Shown one piece after another: positions 34,197-43,406 of a DNA stretch of 64,000 bases (its first letter is position 1; each line of letters starts with the position of its first letter). Position numbers and translations under genes: made by a program. The stretch comes from Maricaulaceae bacterium (GTDB lineage Bacteria; Pseudomonadota; Alphaproteobacteria; Caulobacterales; Maricaulaceae). Below the pieces are notes generated by a model. It made no database searches, had not been told where the DNA came from, and saw only the letters and a list, made by a program, of their open reading frames with translations. Where the stretch lies: the NCBI GenBank assembly GCA_026126205.1, contig JAHCJP010000005.1, forward strand, positions 1 through 64,000, written 5' to 3'.

Positions 34197-35585
34197 TTGA
34201 CCGATTCCACACCCCTGTTCACCCCCCCTTTTCCACCCCGTCAGACCCGTCCGCTTACCCTGTCTGAAACCGCGCGGGTCATGCGCGACAACCCGCTGGA
34301 GGTTCTTCCCGAGGCGGCGTTCGAGCTGACGCGCGTCTCGGTTCCCTCCGGCGGCCGGCATGTGCACATCATCTCGGGGCCGGAGGAGATGCGCTCGGTG
34401 CTGCAGGACCGCGACGGCGCCTGGCGCAAGTCGCCGCTGATCCTGCGCATGCTTCGCCCGGTGGTGGGCGATTCGCTGTTCACCGCCCATGGCGAGCGCT
34501 GGCGGTTCCAGCGCCAGGCGGTCAATCCCGGTTTCGCTCCGGCGCTGGTGGCGCTGCAGGCCGAAGGCATGGCCGCGGCGGGCGAGGCGGCGGCGCAGAC
34601 CATGCTGGCCGCGGGCGGAACCGCCGACGTGATGGCGGTGATGAACGACGCCACGCTGGGCGTGATCGAGCGGGCGCTGTTCAGCCGCAGCGGCGCGCTG
34701 GACAGCGCCGAAGTGCGCCGCGCCATCGAAACGCTGTTCGACGATCTCGGCCGGGTGCGTTTCACCGACCTGCTGCCGCTGCCGGAATGGGCGCCGCGGG
34801 CGATGAGCCTGCGCGGCCGCGCGGCGCGCAACCGGCTGCGCCGCGCCGTGGAGGCCGAGATCGACGCCCGGCGCAGCGCGGCGGCGGGCGCCGGAGGGGG
34901 CGAAGAGGCGGCGGACCTGCTGTCCTTCCTGCTGGCGGCCCGCTATCCGGACGCCGACCGGCCATTGTCGCGCCGCGACGTGCGCGACAATGTGCTGTCG
35001 CTGATCATCGCCGGGCACGAAACCACGGCGATAGCCCTGTCCTGGGCGCTGTACCTGGCCGCCAGCGCGCCGGACGTACAGGAGCGGCTGGCCGAAGAGG
35101 CGGAACAGGCCTTCGCCGCCGGCGCCCCGGCGGCGGAGACCCTGCGCCGGCTGCCGTTCGCGAAACAGGTGATCGAGGAATCGCTGCGCCTGTTCCCGCC
35201 GGGGCCGATCCTCGGCCGCCGGGCGACACGCGCCACGCGCATCGCCGAGCGCGAGGTGAAGGCGGGCGACATCGCCGTTGTGGCGATCTTCGCCCTGCAC
35301 CGCCACAAGCGCTTCTGGGAGGCGCCGGACAGTTTCGATCCGGACCGCTTCACCCCCGGGCGGCGGCCGCAGGACCCGTGGCTGTTCCGGCCGTTCAGCG
35401 GCGGGCCGCGCGCCTGCGTCGGCGGCGGTTTCGCGATGACCGAGGCGCCGCTGATGCTGGCGAGGATCGTCTCGCGGGTGCGGCTGTCGCCGGTTCCGGA
35501 TCACGTCGTGCAGCCGATGATGACCGTCACGCTGCGCGCCCGCGGCGGCCTGCCGCTAAGGGCGGAGCCGAGGGAGAAACGCTGA
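34197..35585 (+). CDS. cytochrome P450
   Basis: A 462-aa soluble P450 monooxygenase. The oxygen-binding I-helix AGHETTAIAL (about 271-280), the K-helix EXXR in EESLRLFPPG (about 331), and the heme loop FRPFSGGPRACVGGGFAM with axial Cys407 are all intact. The start is a TTG at 34197, supported by GAGGAG (34184-34189) at good spacing. No redox partner gene is adjacent. The substrate cannot be deduced; the GHETT/bacterial class resembles fatty-acid or terpenoid hydroxylases. Confidence 0.92.
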   Translation: MTDSTPLFTPPFPPRQTRPLTLSETARVMRDNPLEVLPEAAFELTRVSVPSGGRHVHIISGPEEMRSVLQDRDGAWRKSPLILRMLRPVVGDSLFTAHGERWRFQRQAVNPGFAPALVALQAEGMAAAGEAAAQTMLAAGGTADVMAVMNDATLGVIERALFSRSGALDSAEVRRAIETLFDDLGRVRFTDLLPLPEWAPRAMSLRGRAARNRLRRAVEAEIDARRSAAAGAGGGEEAADLLSFLLAARYPDADRPLSRRDVRDNVLSLIIAGHETTAIALSWALYLAASAPDVQERLAEEAEQAFAAGAPAAETLRRLPFAKQVIEESLRLFPPGPILGRRATRATRIAEREVKAGDIAVVAIFALHRHKRFWEAPDSFDPDRFTPGRRPQDPWLFRPFSGGPRACVGGGFAMTEAPLMLARIVSRVRLSPVPDHVVQPMMTVTLRARGGLPLRAEPREKR

Positions 35586-35590
35586 CTGGA

Positions 35591-35718
35591 CCCCTCGTCC
35601 TTCGTGGCCCGGCCTGGCGGCCGGGACTCCTCAGGATGAGGGGGTTTTTTTTACTTGCACTATCTCCCTCATCCTGAGGTGCGATGCGCCGAAGGCGCAG
35701 AGCCACGAAGGACGAGGG
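35591..35718. repeat. palindromic intergenic repeat, copy B
   Basis: Same composite as 30117-30246: module 35591-35644 (CCCCTCGTCCTTCGTGG to CTCAGGATGAGGGG), a T-rich spacer, and inverted module 35666-35718 ending CACGAAGGACGAGGG. It lies between the convergent P450 and sigma-factor genes and could also act as a bidirectional terminator. Confidence 0.85.
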
Positions 35719-35764
35719 AATCCGGAAGGCGCGGCGGGCCACGAAGGCGGCCTGAAAACAACAC

Positions 35765-37045
35765 TCAAGACCCATCCCCGCACGCTTGCGCGCGGGCGAG
35801 GAGGAAGGCCTTTTCGCGTTCATTGCGGGTCAGCGCCGCCGCGGTTTCGAATTCGGCGCGCGCCTCGGCCAGCCGGCCGGCCCGGAACAGGAAGTCGCCC
35901 CGCGCCGCCGGCAGGGGCGCGTAATCGCGAAGCGCCCCTGCGCCGGCGATTTCGCCGGCCAGCCGCAGGCCCGCCTCCGGCCCGAAAGCCATGCTGTGGG
36001 CGATGGCGCGGTTGAGATCGACCACCGGCGAGGGCGCCGCCAGACGCAGCCGGTCATACAGTGCGGCGATGCGCGGCCAGTCGGTGTCCCCGGCCCGGCG
36101 CGCGCGGGCGTGACAGGCGGCCAGCGCCGCCTGCAGCACATAAGGCCCGTCTCCGCCCAGCGCCTCGGCGCGGGCCAGCGCATCAAGGCCGCGGCGGATC
36201 AGCAGATGGTCCCAGCGGGTGCGGTCCTGCTCCGTAATCGGTATCAGGGCGCCGTCCGGTCCGGTGCGCGCGCCCAGGCGCGAGGCGTGGATTTCCATCA
36301 GCGCCAGCAGGCCCAGCACCTCCGGCTGCTCCGGCATCAGGCCGGCGAGAATGCGGCCCAGCCGCTGCGCCTCGGCGCACAGGGACGGGCGGATCAGGTC
36401 CTCGCCCGCCGTGGCCGCGTAGCCTTCGTTGAAGACCAGGTAGAGGACCTCGAGCACAGAGGGCAGCCGCGCCGCAAGCTCCGCCCCGCGTGGAACCGCG
36501 AAGGCCAGGCCGGCCTTTGCGATCGTCTTCTTGGCGCGCACGATGCGCTGGGCGATCGTTGGCTCGCTGGACAGGAACGCCCGGGCGATCTCGTCCGTCG
36601 TCAGCCCGCCGATCAGGCGCAAGGTCAGCGCCGCGCGCGCGTCGGGCGTCAGCACGGGATGGCAGGCGGTGAAAATCAGGCCCAGCAATTCGTCGCCGAG
36701 ATCATCGTCCAGCGCCGCCTCGATATCCGCCGCCGCCGCCGGCCCGTTCGCGGGATCGCTGGCGATTTCGGCGTGCTTGCGCCCCAGCATCCGGCCGCGG
36801 CGCAGCGCGTCGATGGCGCGCCGTTTGGCGACCGCCGTCAGCCAGGCGCCGGGATTGTCCGGAACACCGGTTTCCGGCCATTGGGCCAGCGCCGCGACCA
36901 GCGCGTCCTGCGCCAGTTCCTCGGCCTGGTCGACATTGCGGGTGATACGGGCCAGACCGGCGATCAGCCTGGCCCGCTCGATGCGGAACACCGCCTCGAT
37001 CGCACGGTGGGTCTCCGTCAGACTGTCGGCCTCGCCAGCGGTCAT
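35765..37045 (-). CDS. ECF sigma factor, ECF42-like with long C-terminal domain
   Basis: A 426-aa protein with sigma-2 (AEELAQDALVAALAQWP, about residues 40-56; AWLTAVAKRRAIDALRR) and sigma-4 (RLIGGLTTDEIARAFLSSEPTI) in the first 190 residues. A C-terminal DUF6596/SnoaL-like helical extension follows (VLEVLYLVFNEGYAATAGEDL). No anti-sigma factor is adjacent. ECF42 factors are typically regulated through the extension and are linked to YciI/DGPF proteins, exactly as here (46 nt upstream). Confidence 0.88.
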   Translation of the reverse strand: MTAGEADSLTETHRAIEAVFRIERARLIAGLARITRNVDQAEELAQDALVAALAQWPETGVPDNPGAWLTAVAKRRAIDALRRGRMLGRKHAEIASDPANGPAAAADIEAALDDDLGDELLGLIFTACHPVLTPDARAALTLRLIGGLTTDEIARAFLSSEPTIAQRIVRAKKTIAKAGLAFAVPRGAELAARLPSVLEVLYLVFNEGYAATAGEDLIRPSLCAEAQRLGRILAGLMPEQPEVLGLLALMEIHASRLGARTGPDGALIPITEQDRTRWDHLLIRRGLDALARAEALGGDGPYVLQAALAACHARARRAGDTDWPRIAALYDRLRLAAPSPVVDLNRAIAHSMAFGPEAGLRLAGEIAGAGALRDYAPLPAARGDFLFRAGRLAEARAEFETAAALTRNEREKAFLLARAQACGDGS

Positions 37046-37091
37046 GCCGCCTTTTCGGGCAAGGCGGCGGGGGAGGCAAGGCAGTTAGGTC

Positions 37092-37493
37092 TTACGCCAT
37101 CCCCAGCTTTTCTCGCGCGTCGGGGCCAAGCATCTCGACCAGGTCCTCGGTCTCCAGAAAGGGCCGGATCTCGATCTCGCTCGGCCCGAACATGGGATTG
37201 GGGCAGCGCTTCACCCAGGCCACGGCCTCGTCCATGTCCTTGACCTCCCAGATCCAGTAGCCGGCGACCAGTTCGCGCGTTTCGGCGAACGGGCCGTCGA
37301 TGACCGTGCGGCGGGGGCCGTCGAAGGCGACGCGCTTGCCTTCGGCGCTGCGCTTCAGGCCGGCTCCGGCCAGCATGACGCCGGCCTTGACCAGCTCCTC
37401 GTTGAACGCCCCCATCGCCTCGAAAAGCTCGGCCGTGGGAGGAACGCCGTTCTCGCTGTCCTTGGTGGCTTTCACGAACACCATCACGCGCAT
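37092..37493 (-). CDS. YciI-family (DGPF domain) protein
   Basis: A 133-aa cytosolic ferredoxin-like fold protein. The signature VIDGPFAETRELVAGYWIWEV (about residues 65-85) gives the DGPF family its name. ATG 37493 follows GGAGA, and the open frame further upstream is not conserved-looking. It forms an operon with the ECF42-like sigma factor and is probably part of its regulon or signalling. Biochemical activity is unknown. Confidence 0.88.
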   Translation of the reverse strand: MRVMVFVKATKDSENGVPPTAELFEAMGAFNEELVKAGVMLAGAGLKRSAEGKRVAFDGPRRTVIDGPFAETRELVAGYWIWEVKDMDEAVAWVKRCPNPMFGPSEIEIRPFLETEDLVEMLGPDAREKLGMA

Positions 37494-37649
37494 TGTCTGT
37501 CTCCATCGGTTTCTGCGAAGCCAGGGCGGCCCCGTATTGAAACGACGAACCAGCCTGCCGGAAATCGACATGCGCCTGCAAATTTTTTGGGGGGCGCTGC
37601 GGCCCATACGGGGCGGGGAAGAGGAGGGTGCAGATTAAGCACCCAACCC

Positions 37650-37799
37650 TGTCATCCCGGCCGCAGCGCGAAAGCGCGGAGGGCCGGGACCCAGGCGACT
37701 TTTCCGGATAATGCGGTTTGGGTCCCGGACAGCCGCTTCCCCCTGCCCCCGGATTAAATCCGGGGTTCGGGGGACAAAAACGCGGCTTCCGGGATGACA
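37650..37799. repeat. intergenic inverted repeat, TGTCATCCCGG type
   Basis: The outer arms TGTCATCCCGG (37650-37660) and CCGGGATGACA (37789-37799) are exact inverses. Inner hairpins include GGGTCCCGG blocks and CCGGATTAAATCCGG. The gap 37494-37836 (343 bp) holds no gene, only this element. Confidence 0.8.
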
Positions 37800-37836
37800 G
37801 CGGTGGGGATGACGCAAAAAGAGCGAGGATCGGGGG

Positions 37837-38919
37837 CTAAGCCGCCAGTTCCTTGCGCATGCGCCAGAAGCGCATGGCGCGGCGGGCGTCGTCGGCGGTC
37901 AGCGCGTCATAGATCGCGCCCAGTTCGCGGGCGTCGCCGATGGCGCCGCTGGCGGCGCCGCCGCGCAGCACGGCCAGGGTCACGAACAGCGCCTTGTCGA
38001 AGCCGGCGGCCTTGCAGGCCAGCGCCAGCGGATCGACGCTTTCGCTCTCTATGGCGCGCCGGGCGGAGGCGATGTCGATCTCCGTCAGCTCGGCGAAGCC
38101 GGCCAGAAAGGCGGGCATGTCGCCCTCGCGCAGCAGCCGCGCCAGCAGCGGGCCGTCGAGCTGGCGGCGCAGCTTCATCGCCGCAATGCGGCGCTGCGCC
38201 TCCTCCAGCTCCTGGTCCTGTTTCAAACGTTCCGACAGGCGGCGGTGCGACAGCGCCATCGCCTCTTCCAGCGCCTCGGGCTCAATGCTCTCGAACCGGC
38301 GCATGATCTGTTCGCGCAGGCTGGTCTCCACCACCAGCATCAGATCGTTCAGCAGGTCCGGCGGCGTTGCGGCCCGCGCCACCAGGGGCGCCTGCAGGGC
38401 CGGACTGGTCTCCGCGCGGCGCGCGACGGCCTCGTAACTGTGGCGCGACAGGGCTGCGCCCTCATTGCCCACCAGAACGGCCAGCGTCTCGTCGTCGCCC
38501 TTGCGGACGATGACGTCGGAGACCCGCTCCGGCACGCGTTCGCGCTGGCTGATCGCCTTCAGATGGTCCGGCCCGGTGTCCTCGGCCAGGCGGACCAGGT
38601 CGTCCTCGGTCAACACCGCCGATTTCTGCAGCACCGGTGCGGCCACCTCCACCGCGTCGCGGGCCAGCTGCATGATCAGGCCGCGCGGCGCCAGCGGCGA
38701 ATCGGCGAAGCGGCGGGAAAGCTCGGCGCGGGCGTCCTGCGCGGTCTGGGCGGCGAGGCGGCTGAGCACGTCGTCGAACTGATCCCCGGCGGCGCTGCCC
38801 TGTTCGGGCGGCGCGTCGAAGAACAGGTTGGTGATCTCGCGCAGCAGGTCGCGGCGGCGCTCGCTGGACCGTTCCCTGGCCAGATCGACCAGCCGGTGAA
38901 GCTTGCTGACGACGGTCAC
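37837..38919 (-). CDS. DUF2336 domain protein
   Basis: A 360-aa helical protein of the alphaproteobacterial DUF2336 family. SKLHRLVDLARERSSERRRDLLREITNLF is the diagnostic N-terminus, followed by helical repeats (PLAPRGLIMQLARDAVEVAAPVL, DHLKAISQRERVPERVSDVIV). No signal peptide or TM. GTG 38919 was chosen for the GGAGA SD; an upstream TTG (38937) is open. Function unknown; some members are linked to envelope or cell-cycle functions. Confidence 0.85.
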   Translation of the reverse strand: MTVVSKLHRLVDLARERSSERRRDLLREITNLFFDAPPEQGSAAGDQFDDVLSRLAAQTAQDARAELSRRFADSPLAPRGLIMQLARDAVEVAAPVLQKSAVLTEDDLVRLAEDTGPDHLKAISQRERVPERVSDVIVRKGDDETLAVLVGNEGAALSRHSYEAVARRAETSPALQAPLVARAATPPDLLNDLMLVVETSLREQIMRRFESIEPEALEEAMALSHRRLSERLKQDQELEEAQRRIAAMKLRRQLDGPLLARLLREGDMPAFLAGFAELTEIDIASARRAIESESVDPLALACKAAGFDKALFVTLAVLRGGAASGAIGDARELGAIYDALTADDARRAMRFWRMRKELAA

Positions 38920-39015
38920 GCCTGTCTCCGCTCGCAATGGAATGTGCGGATCATGCCCGTGGGAAGTAAAGGATTGGTGCGCGCGATGCGTGCAATTTTA
39001 GGGCTCGCGCGCCAT

Positions 39016-40974
39016 TCACCGCCCGCGTCCGCTGCGTCCTTCCATCACGTCGGTGAAGGACGCCGACAGCGAGGCGTAATAGGAGACCAGCCGCTCCTCG
39101 CGCTCGCTGCGCGCGCGGGGCGGCGGGGCGCTGAGCGGGCGGGCAGGCAGGCCGTCATGCGCGGCCAGCATGAAGCTGCGCCAGATCTCGGCCGGCAGGG
39201 CGCCGCCGGTGACGTCATTGGTGGGGGCGTCGTCGTCATTGCCCACCCAGACGCCGGTAATGTAGTCGGCGGTGTAGCCTAGGAACCAGGCGTCGCGGAA
39301 CGACTGGCTGGTGCCGGTCTTGCCGGCGACGGCGCGGCCGGGCAGGGCGGCGCGCCGCCCCGTACCGCTGATCACCACGTCCTGGAGCATGGTGGACATG
39401 GTGCGGGCGACGGCCTCGTCTATGGCGCGCTCGTCCTGCGGTTCTGCGCGGCGGTACAGTTCTCGGCCGCGGGTGTCGGCGATGGATTCGATCAGCCAGG
39501 GTTCGCGGCGCAGGCCGTCATTGGCGAACACCGCATAGGCGGCCGTCAGCTCCAGCAGCGTCACTTCCGAGGCGCCGAGCGCGATCGACGGCACCTCGTT
39601 CAGCGGCGAGGCGACGCCCAGCCGCCGCGCCATCTGCGCCACCGCCCGCGCGCCGAGGCGGTTGCCGATCTGGGCGGCGACGGTGTTGATGGAACGGGTC
39701 AGCGCCTCGCGCATCGTCACCCGGCCGCGATAGCCGCCGCCGAAATTGCGCGGGCTCCATCCGGCGAGGTCCACCGGCTCGTCGTAATAGACCGAGAACG
39801 GGGTCTCCCCCGCCTCCAGCGCCGCGGCGAACACGATCGGCTTGAAGGACGAACCCGGCTGGCGGCGGGCCTGGACGGCGCGGTTGAACTGGGTCTGGCC
39901 ATAGTCGCGTCCGCCGGCCATGGCGCGGATCGCCCCGTCTGGCGCCAGCGCCGCCAGCGCGCCCTGGCCGGCGTTGTCGGTGGCGCCGCGCGCTTCCAGC
40001 TGCGTATTCAGCGCCTCGTGCGCCGCGCCCTGCAGGCGCGGGTCGATGCTGGTGCGGATGACGAGGTCCGCCGGCGCGCCGGGCAGCAGCTGCGCCGCCT
40101 GCGCCACGGCCAGATCGAAGACATAGCCGAACACCCGCGCCTCCATCCCGGCGCCGCGTTCGGCCGGCTCGGCGGGTTCGGCCTCGGCCGCCTCGCGCGC
40201 TTCGGCGGTGATGAAGCCGCTGTCCTCCATAGCGCGCAGCACCTCGGCGGCGCGGGCCTGGGCGGCGGCGAGATTGGCCGTGGGGTCCAGCCGCGACGGG
40301 GCCTTCGGCAGCGCCGCCAGCAGCGCCGCCTCGGCCAGGGTCAGCTCCGCCGCCGGCTTGCCGAAATAGCGCCGGGCGGCGGCCTCGATCCCGTAGGCGC
40401 CGTCGCCGAGATAGATGCGGTTCAGGTACAGCTCCAGGATCTCGGTCTTGGACAGGTGACGCTCCAGCGCCAGCGCCAGCCGCATCTCCTGCAGCTTGCG
40501 GCGCAGCGACCGCTCCGGCGTCAGCACCAGGTTCTTGACCAGCTGCATGGTGATGGTCGAGCCGCCCTCCAGCGTCCGGCCGGCGCGGAAGTTCACCCAC
40601 AGCGCCCGCGCCATGGCGCGCCAGTCGACGCCCTCGTGCTCGAAGAAGCGCCGGTCCTCGATGGCGATGAAGGCCTGCACGACATGCTCGGGCAATTCGT
40701 CGAGACTGACGGCGCGGGCGTAGAGCGGGCCGCGTACGTCCAGCACCTCGCCGTTCATGCCCAGCAGCATCACCGACGGTTCGCGGCGCACCGCCCACAG
40801 GGCGTCGCTTTCGGCGTGCAGTGACGGCATGTCGGAGAACGCCCAGCGCCAGGCGACGCCGGCCGCGGTGGCGGCGGAGAAGGCGAGCGCCGCCACGATG
40901 ACCGCGGCGATCACCAGCCCGCGGCGGGCGCGGAGATTTTCCTGCAACATCAGATCGGCGCGGAACGGCGTCAT
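39016..40974 (-). CDS. class A penicillin-binding protein (PBP1)
   Basis: A 652-aa bifunctional murein synthase anchored by one N-terminal TM (GLVIAAVIVAALAFSAATAA, about 19-38). The GT51 glycosyltransferase has catalytic Glu106 in FIAIEDRRFFEHEG, and GGSTITMQLVKNL follows. The transpeptidase has SxxK in PGSSFKPI (about 373), SxN in TRSINT and KTGTS (about 551). The C-terminus is short, without extra domains. The in-frame ATG at residue 9 is an alternative start. Confidence 0.93.
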   Translation of the reverse strand: MTPFRADLMLQENLRARRGLVIAAVIVAALAFSAATAAGVAWRWAFSDMPSLHAESDALWAVRREPSVMLLGMNGEVLDVRGPLYARAVSLDELPEHVVQAFIAIEDRRFFEHEGVDWRAMARALWVNFRAGRTLEGGSTITMQLVKNLVLTPERSLRRKLQEMRLALALERHLSKTEILELYLNRIYLGDGAYGIEAAARRYFGKPAAELTLAEAALLAALPKAPSRLDPTANLAAAQARAAEVLRAMEDSGFITAEAREAAEAEPAEPAERGAGMEARVFGYVFDLAVAQAAQLLPGAPADLVIRTSIDPRLQGAAHEALNTQLEARGATDNAGQGALAALAPDGAIRAMAGGRDYGQTQFNRAVQARRQPGSSFKPIVFAAALEAGETPFSVYYDEPVDLAGWSPRNFGGGYRGRVTMREALTRSINTVAAQIGNRLGARAVAQMARRLGVASPLNEVPSIALGASEVTLLELTAAYAVFANDGLRREPWLIESIADTRGRELYRRAEPQDERAIDEAVARTMSTMLQDVVISGTGRRAALPGRAVAGKTGTSQSFRDAWFLGYTADYITGVWVGNDDDAPTNDVTGGALPAEIWRSFMLAAHDGLPARPLSAPPPRARSEREERLVSYYASLSASFTDVMEGRSGRGR

Positions 40975-41034
40975 GAGCTAAACTTCCCCGGCGGGTGTTG
41001 AAGCACCCTGAACGCGGCGGAAATCGGGCGAAGC

Positions 41035-41481
41035 ATGACGCAGCCGTTCTGGAAAACGAAATCGCTGGCCGAAATGAGCGCCGCCGAATGGGAGTCGCTG
41101 TGCGACGGCTGCGGCAAGTGCTGCCTGATCCAGCTTGAGGATCCGGAGGAAGGCGCGCGCGCCTTCACCAGCATCGCCTGCCGGCTGTTCGACGGCGCCG
41201 CCTGCCGCTGCACGGACTATGCGAACCGCGCCGAACGCGTGCCGGACTGCGTGGTGCTGACGCCGGACACCATCGGCGCGCTCGGCTGGATGCCGAAGAC
41301 CTGCGCCTACCGCCTGCTGGCGGAGGGAAAGCCGCTGCCCGACTGGCACCCGCTGGTCAGCGGCGACCCGGACTCCGTCCATGCTTATGGCATATCGGTG
41401 CGCGGCCGCACGGTCAGCGAGACCGATGTGCCTGAAGAAGACTGGGAACGCCACATCCGCGACTGGCCGGGGGAGGGGTGA
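41035..41481 (+). CDS. YcgN-family (UPF0260) cysteine-cluster protein
   Basis: A 148-aa protein with the UPF0260 signature. [27 protein letters not shown] is near the N-terminus, with further Cys in [25 protein letters not shown] and PKTCAYRLL. The conserved Cys cluster suggests a bound metal or Fe-S centre. Function unproven. It is divergent from the PBP1 gene with 60 bp between the starts. Confidence 0.9.
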   Translation: MTQPFWKTKSLAEMSAAEWESLCDGCGKCCLIQLEDPEEGARAFTSIACRLFDGAACRCTDYANRAERVPDCVVLTPDTIGALGWMPKTCAYRLLAEGKPLPDWHPLVSGDPDSVHAYGISVRGRTVSETDVPEEDWERHIRDWPGEG

Positions 41482-41566
41482 CGAGGGCTGACCGGATTTG
41501 TCCGCCGGGCGGGACTTGCCATATGCGGCGCGATGGCGCCTGCTGGGCGCAACAGGGGAGGACGCC

Positions 41567-42535
41567 ATGAGATGCCTGATCGCCGCCATTACGGCGCTGG
41601 CGCTGTGCTCGGCCGCCGCGGCGCAGGAGGCCGTCTATCAGACCGACTCGCTATTCGGAGAACGGCTCTACACCCAGCCTGGCCAGACGCTGAACGTCGC
41701 CGGGGAAGACGCGCTGGCCCGCGCCGAAGCCGAGGCCCGCGCGGCATGGGAGGCCGGCCCGAGCCCCGACACGGGGTCATGGTATGGGCGGGTGCTGGCC
41801 TACCAGGGTTATTACCGCGAGGCGCTGGCCGTTTACGACGCCGCCATAGCCCGCTTCCCGGACTCGGCCCGGCTGCGCCGCCACCGGGCGCACCGTCATT
41901 TCACCCTGCGCGACTTCCAGGCCTCGATCGAGGAGGGACTGCGCGCCGTGGCGCTTTACGAAGGCCGGCCGCTGGAACGCGAGCGCTCCGGCGTCACCGA
42001 CGAAACCGGCGCCGGCGACGTGGTGCAGTTCTATCTATTCTACCATTTGGGGCAGGCCTATTACGCCCGCGGTGAATTCGGCGCGGCGGCGGACTGGTTC
42101 GGCCGGGCGAGCGAGGTGGCGTTTTTCACCGGCCAGGCCGAGGACGACATCGCCGCCATCTACTGGCTCTACCTGTCGCTGGCGCGGGGCGGATTCTGGC
42201 GCGAGGCGCAGGACCTGATCCTCACCTTCCCCTATTCGGAAGAGGATCTGCAGGGCGGCGGCAGCGTCTATTACGACGGCGTCACGCTGTTCCTGGGCGA
42301 GCGCGATCCGGAGAGCTTCTTCACCGATGAAGACACCGGACTGCCCTTCGCCGACGCCTCGGGCGTGGCGGCCTCCACCGCCTTCTCGCTGGCGAATTTC
42401 TACCTGCTGGACGGGCGGCCGGACGCGGCGAAACCGTGGCTGGCCCGCGCCGTGACGGTGGAGGGCTGGGCCTATTTCGCCCGCATCCAGGCCGAAGCCG
42501 AGTTCGCGCGCCTGTTCCCCGGCGAGACGCCTTAG
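41567..42535 (+). CDS. secreted TPR-like protein, 322 aa
   Basis: A Sec signal peptide (RCLIAAITALALCSAAAAQ, cleaved before EAVYQ) is followed by helical pairs of TPR style (SWYGRVLAYQGYYREALAVY, LRRHRAHRHFTLRDFQASIE, FYHLGQAYYARGEFGAAADW). ATG 41567 has GGGGAGG (41555-41561) just upstream, whereas the open frame continues to 41498 without SD. Likely a periplasmic scaffold. No enzymatic motif is visible. Confidence 0.8.
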   Translation: MRCLIAAITALALCSAAAAQEAVYQTDSLFGERLYTQPGQTLNVAGEDALARAEAEARAAWEAGPSPDTGSWYGRVLAYQGYYREALAVYDAAIARFPDSARLRRHRAHRHFTLRDFQASIEEGLRAVALYEGRPLERERSGVTDETGAGDVVQFYLFYHLGQAYYARGEFGAAADWFGRASEVAFFTGQAEDDIAAIYWLYLSLARGGFWREAQDLILTFPYSEEDLQGGGSVYYDGVTLFLGERDPESFFTDEDTGLPFADASGVAASTAFSLANFYLLDGRPDAAKPWLARAVTVEGWAYFARIQAEAEFARLFPGETP

Positions 42536-42542
42536 ACGTCTG

Positions 42543-43337
42543 CTACCCCAGGCTGGCCCGCGCCAGGTCGCATTCGGCACATCCCGCCTCGGCCGGGTGC
42601 AGGAAGATCAGCGGGTCGCGGCGCACCTGCTGCGCGGCGAGGCGCACGGCGCCCTGCGCATCGAACAGGCGCGAGGGCGCATGGCCGATCAGGCCCTCGC
42701 GCTGCAGGCCCGCGGCGCGCAGCCAGCCATCGGCCCTGGCGAACAGGGCGCAGCAGGAATCGTTTTCGTCGAACTCGATGCGGCGCGGGGCGCCCGCGTC
42801 CATCACCGTGACATGATGGCGGATGCGATAGGGCGCGCCGCCGATCAGTTCCGCCAGATGCAGGCTGGTGTTGGCGTCATGGCCGCAGCCGGCCAGCAGC
42901 ACCTGGCCGCCCAGATCATGCACTTTCGCCACCGGGCTGCCCGGCGCATGGGCGGGAAACAGCATCGGGGTGTTTACGATCTCGTCCGCGCGCGGGCCGA
43001 TGGCGGCGAAGGCGAAGGGATGGGCGCTGCGCCGCGCGCCGGGCAGGCGGCGCAGGGTTTCGGGGACGACGCCCAGATCCTCCGCCGCCGGGGTGGTTTC
43101 GGGATCAAAGGGCGCATCGCCGTCGCCGGTCCAGCAGGGAACGGCCAGCGTGCCTTGCGGCCCCAGCGCGTCCCGCAGCGCCGCGATCAGCCCCGCCGGG
43201 CCGCCGGCCACGGGGCGCGCGGCGCGATACGACGTATGCAGCAACAGCACGCCGCCTTCGCGCACGCCCAGCGCGCGCGCCTGCGCCGCCACCTCGTCCT
43301 GCGTCATCTCGCGGCGGTTTTTCCAGTCATCCGGCAT
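42543..43337 (-). CDS. AAC(3)-family N-acetyltransferase-like protein
   Basis: A 264-aa protein of the antibiotic_NAT (AAC(3)/YokD) superfamily: VLLLHTSYRAA near residue 31, LAVPCWTGDGDAPFDP, PETLRRLPGARRSAHPFAFAAIG with the conserved H-P, and HDLGGQVLLAGCGHDANTSLH. Classical members acetylate aminoglycosides at the 3-amino group using acetyl-CoA. Many chromosomal relatives have other acceptors, so resistance must not be assumed. The first ATG (43337) lacks an SD; residue 11 (43307) is the alternative start. Divergent from the tRNA-like gene. Confidence 0.85.
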   Translation of the reverse strand: MPDDWKNRREMTQDEVAAQARALGVREGGVLLLHTSYRAARPVAGGPAGLIAALRDALGPQGTLAVPCWTGDGDAPFDPETTPAAEDLGVVPETLRRLPGARRSAHPFAFAAIGPRADEIVNTPMLFPAHAPGSPVAKVHDLGGQVLLAGCGHDANTSLHLAELIGGAPYRIRHHVTVMDAGAPRRIEFDENDSCCALFARADGWLRAAGLQREGLIGHAPSRLFDAQGAVRLAAQQVRRDPLIFLHPAEAGCAECDLARASLG

Positions 43338-43406
43338 GGGGGGATTCTAAATGACCTAAACTCCACGGTCTTGATTTTGCTTTTCGCATGCATACCTGCA
43401 TGACAG

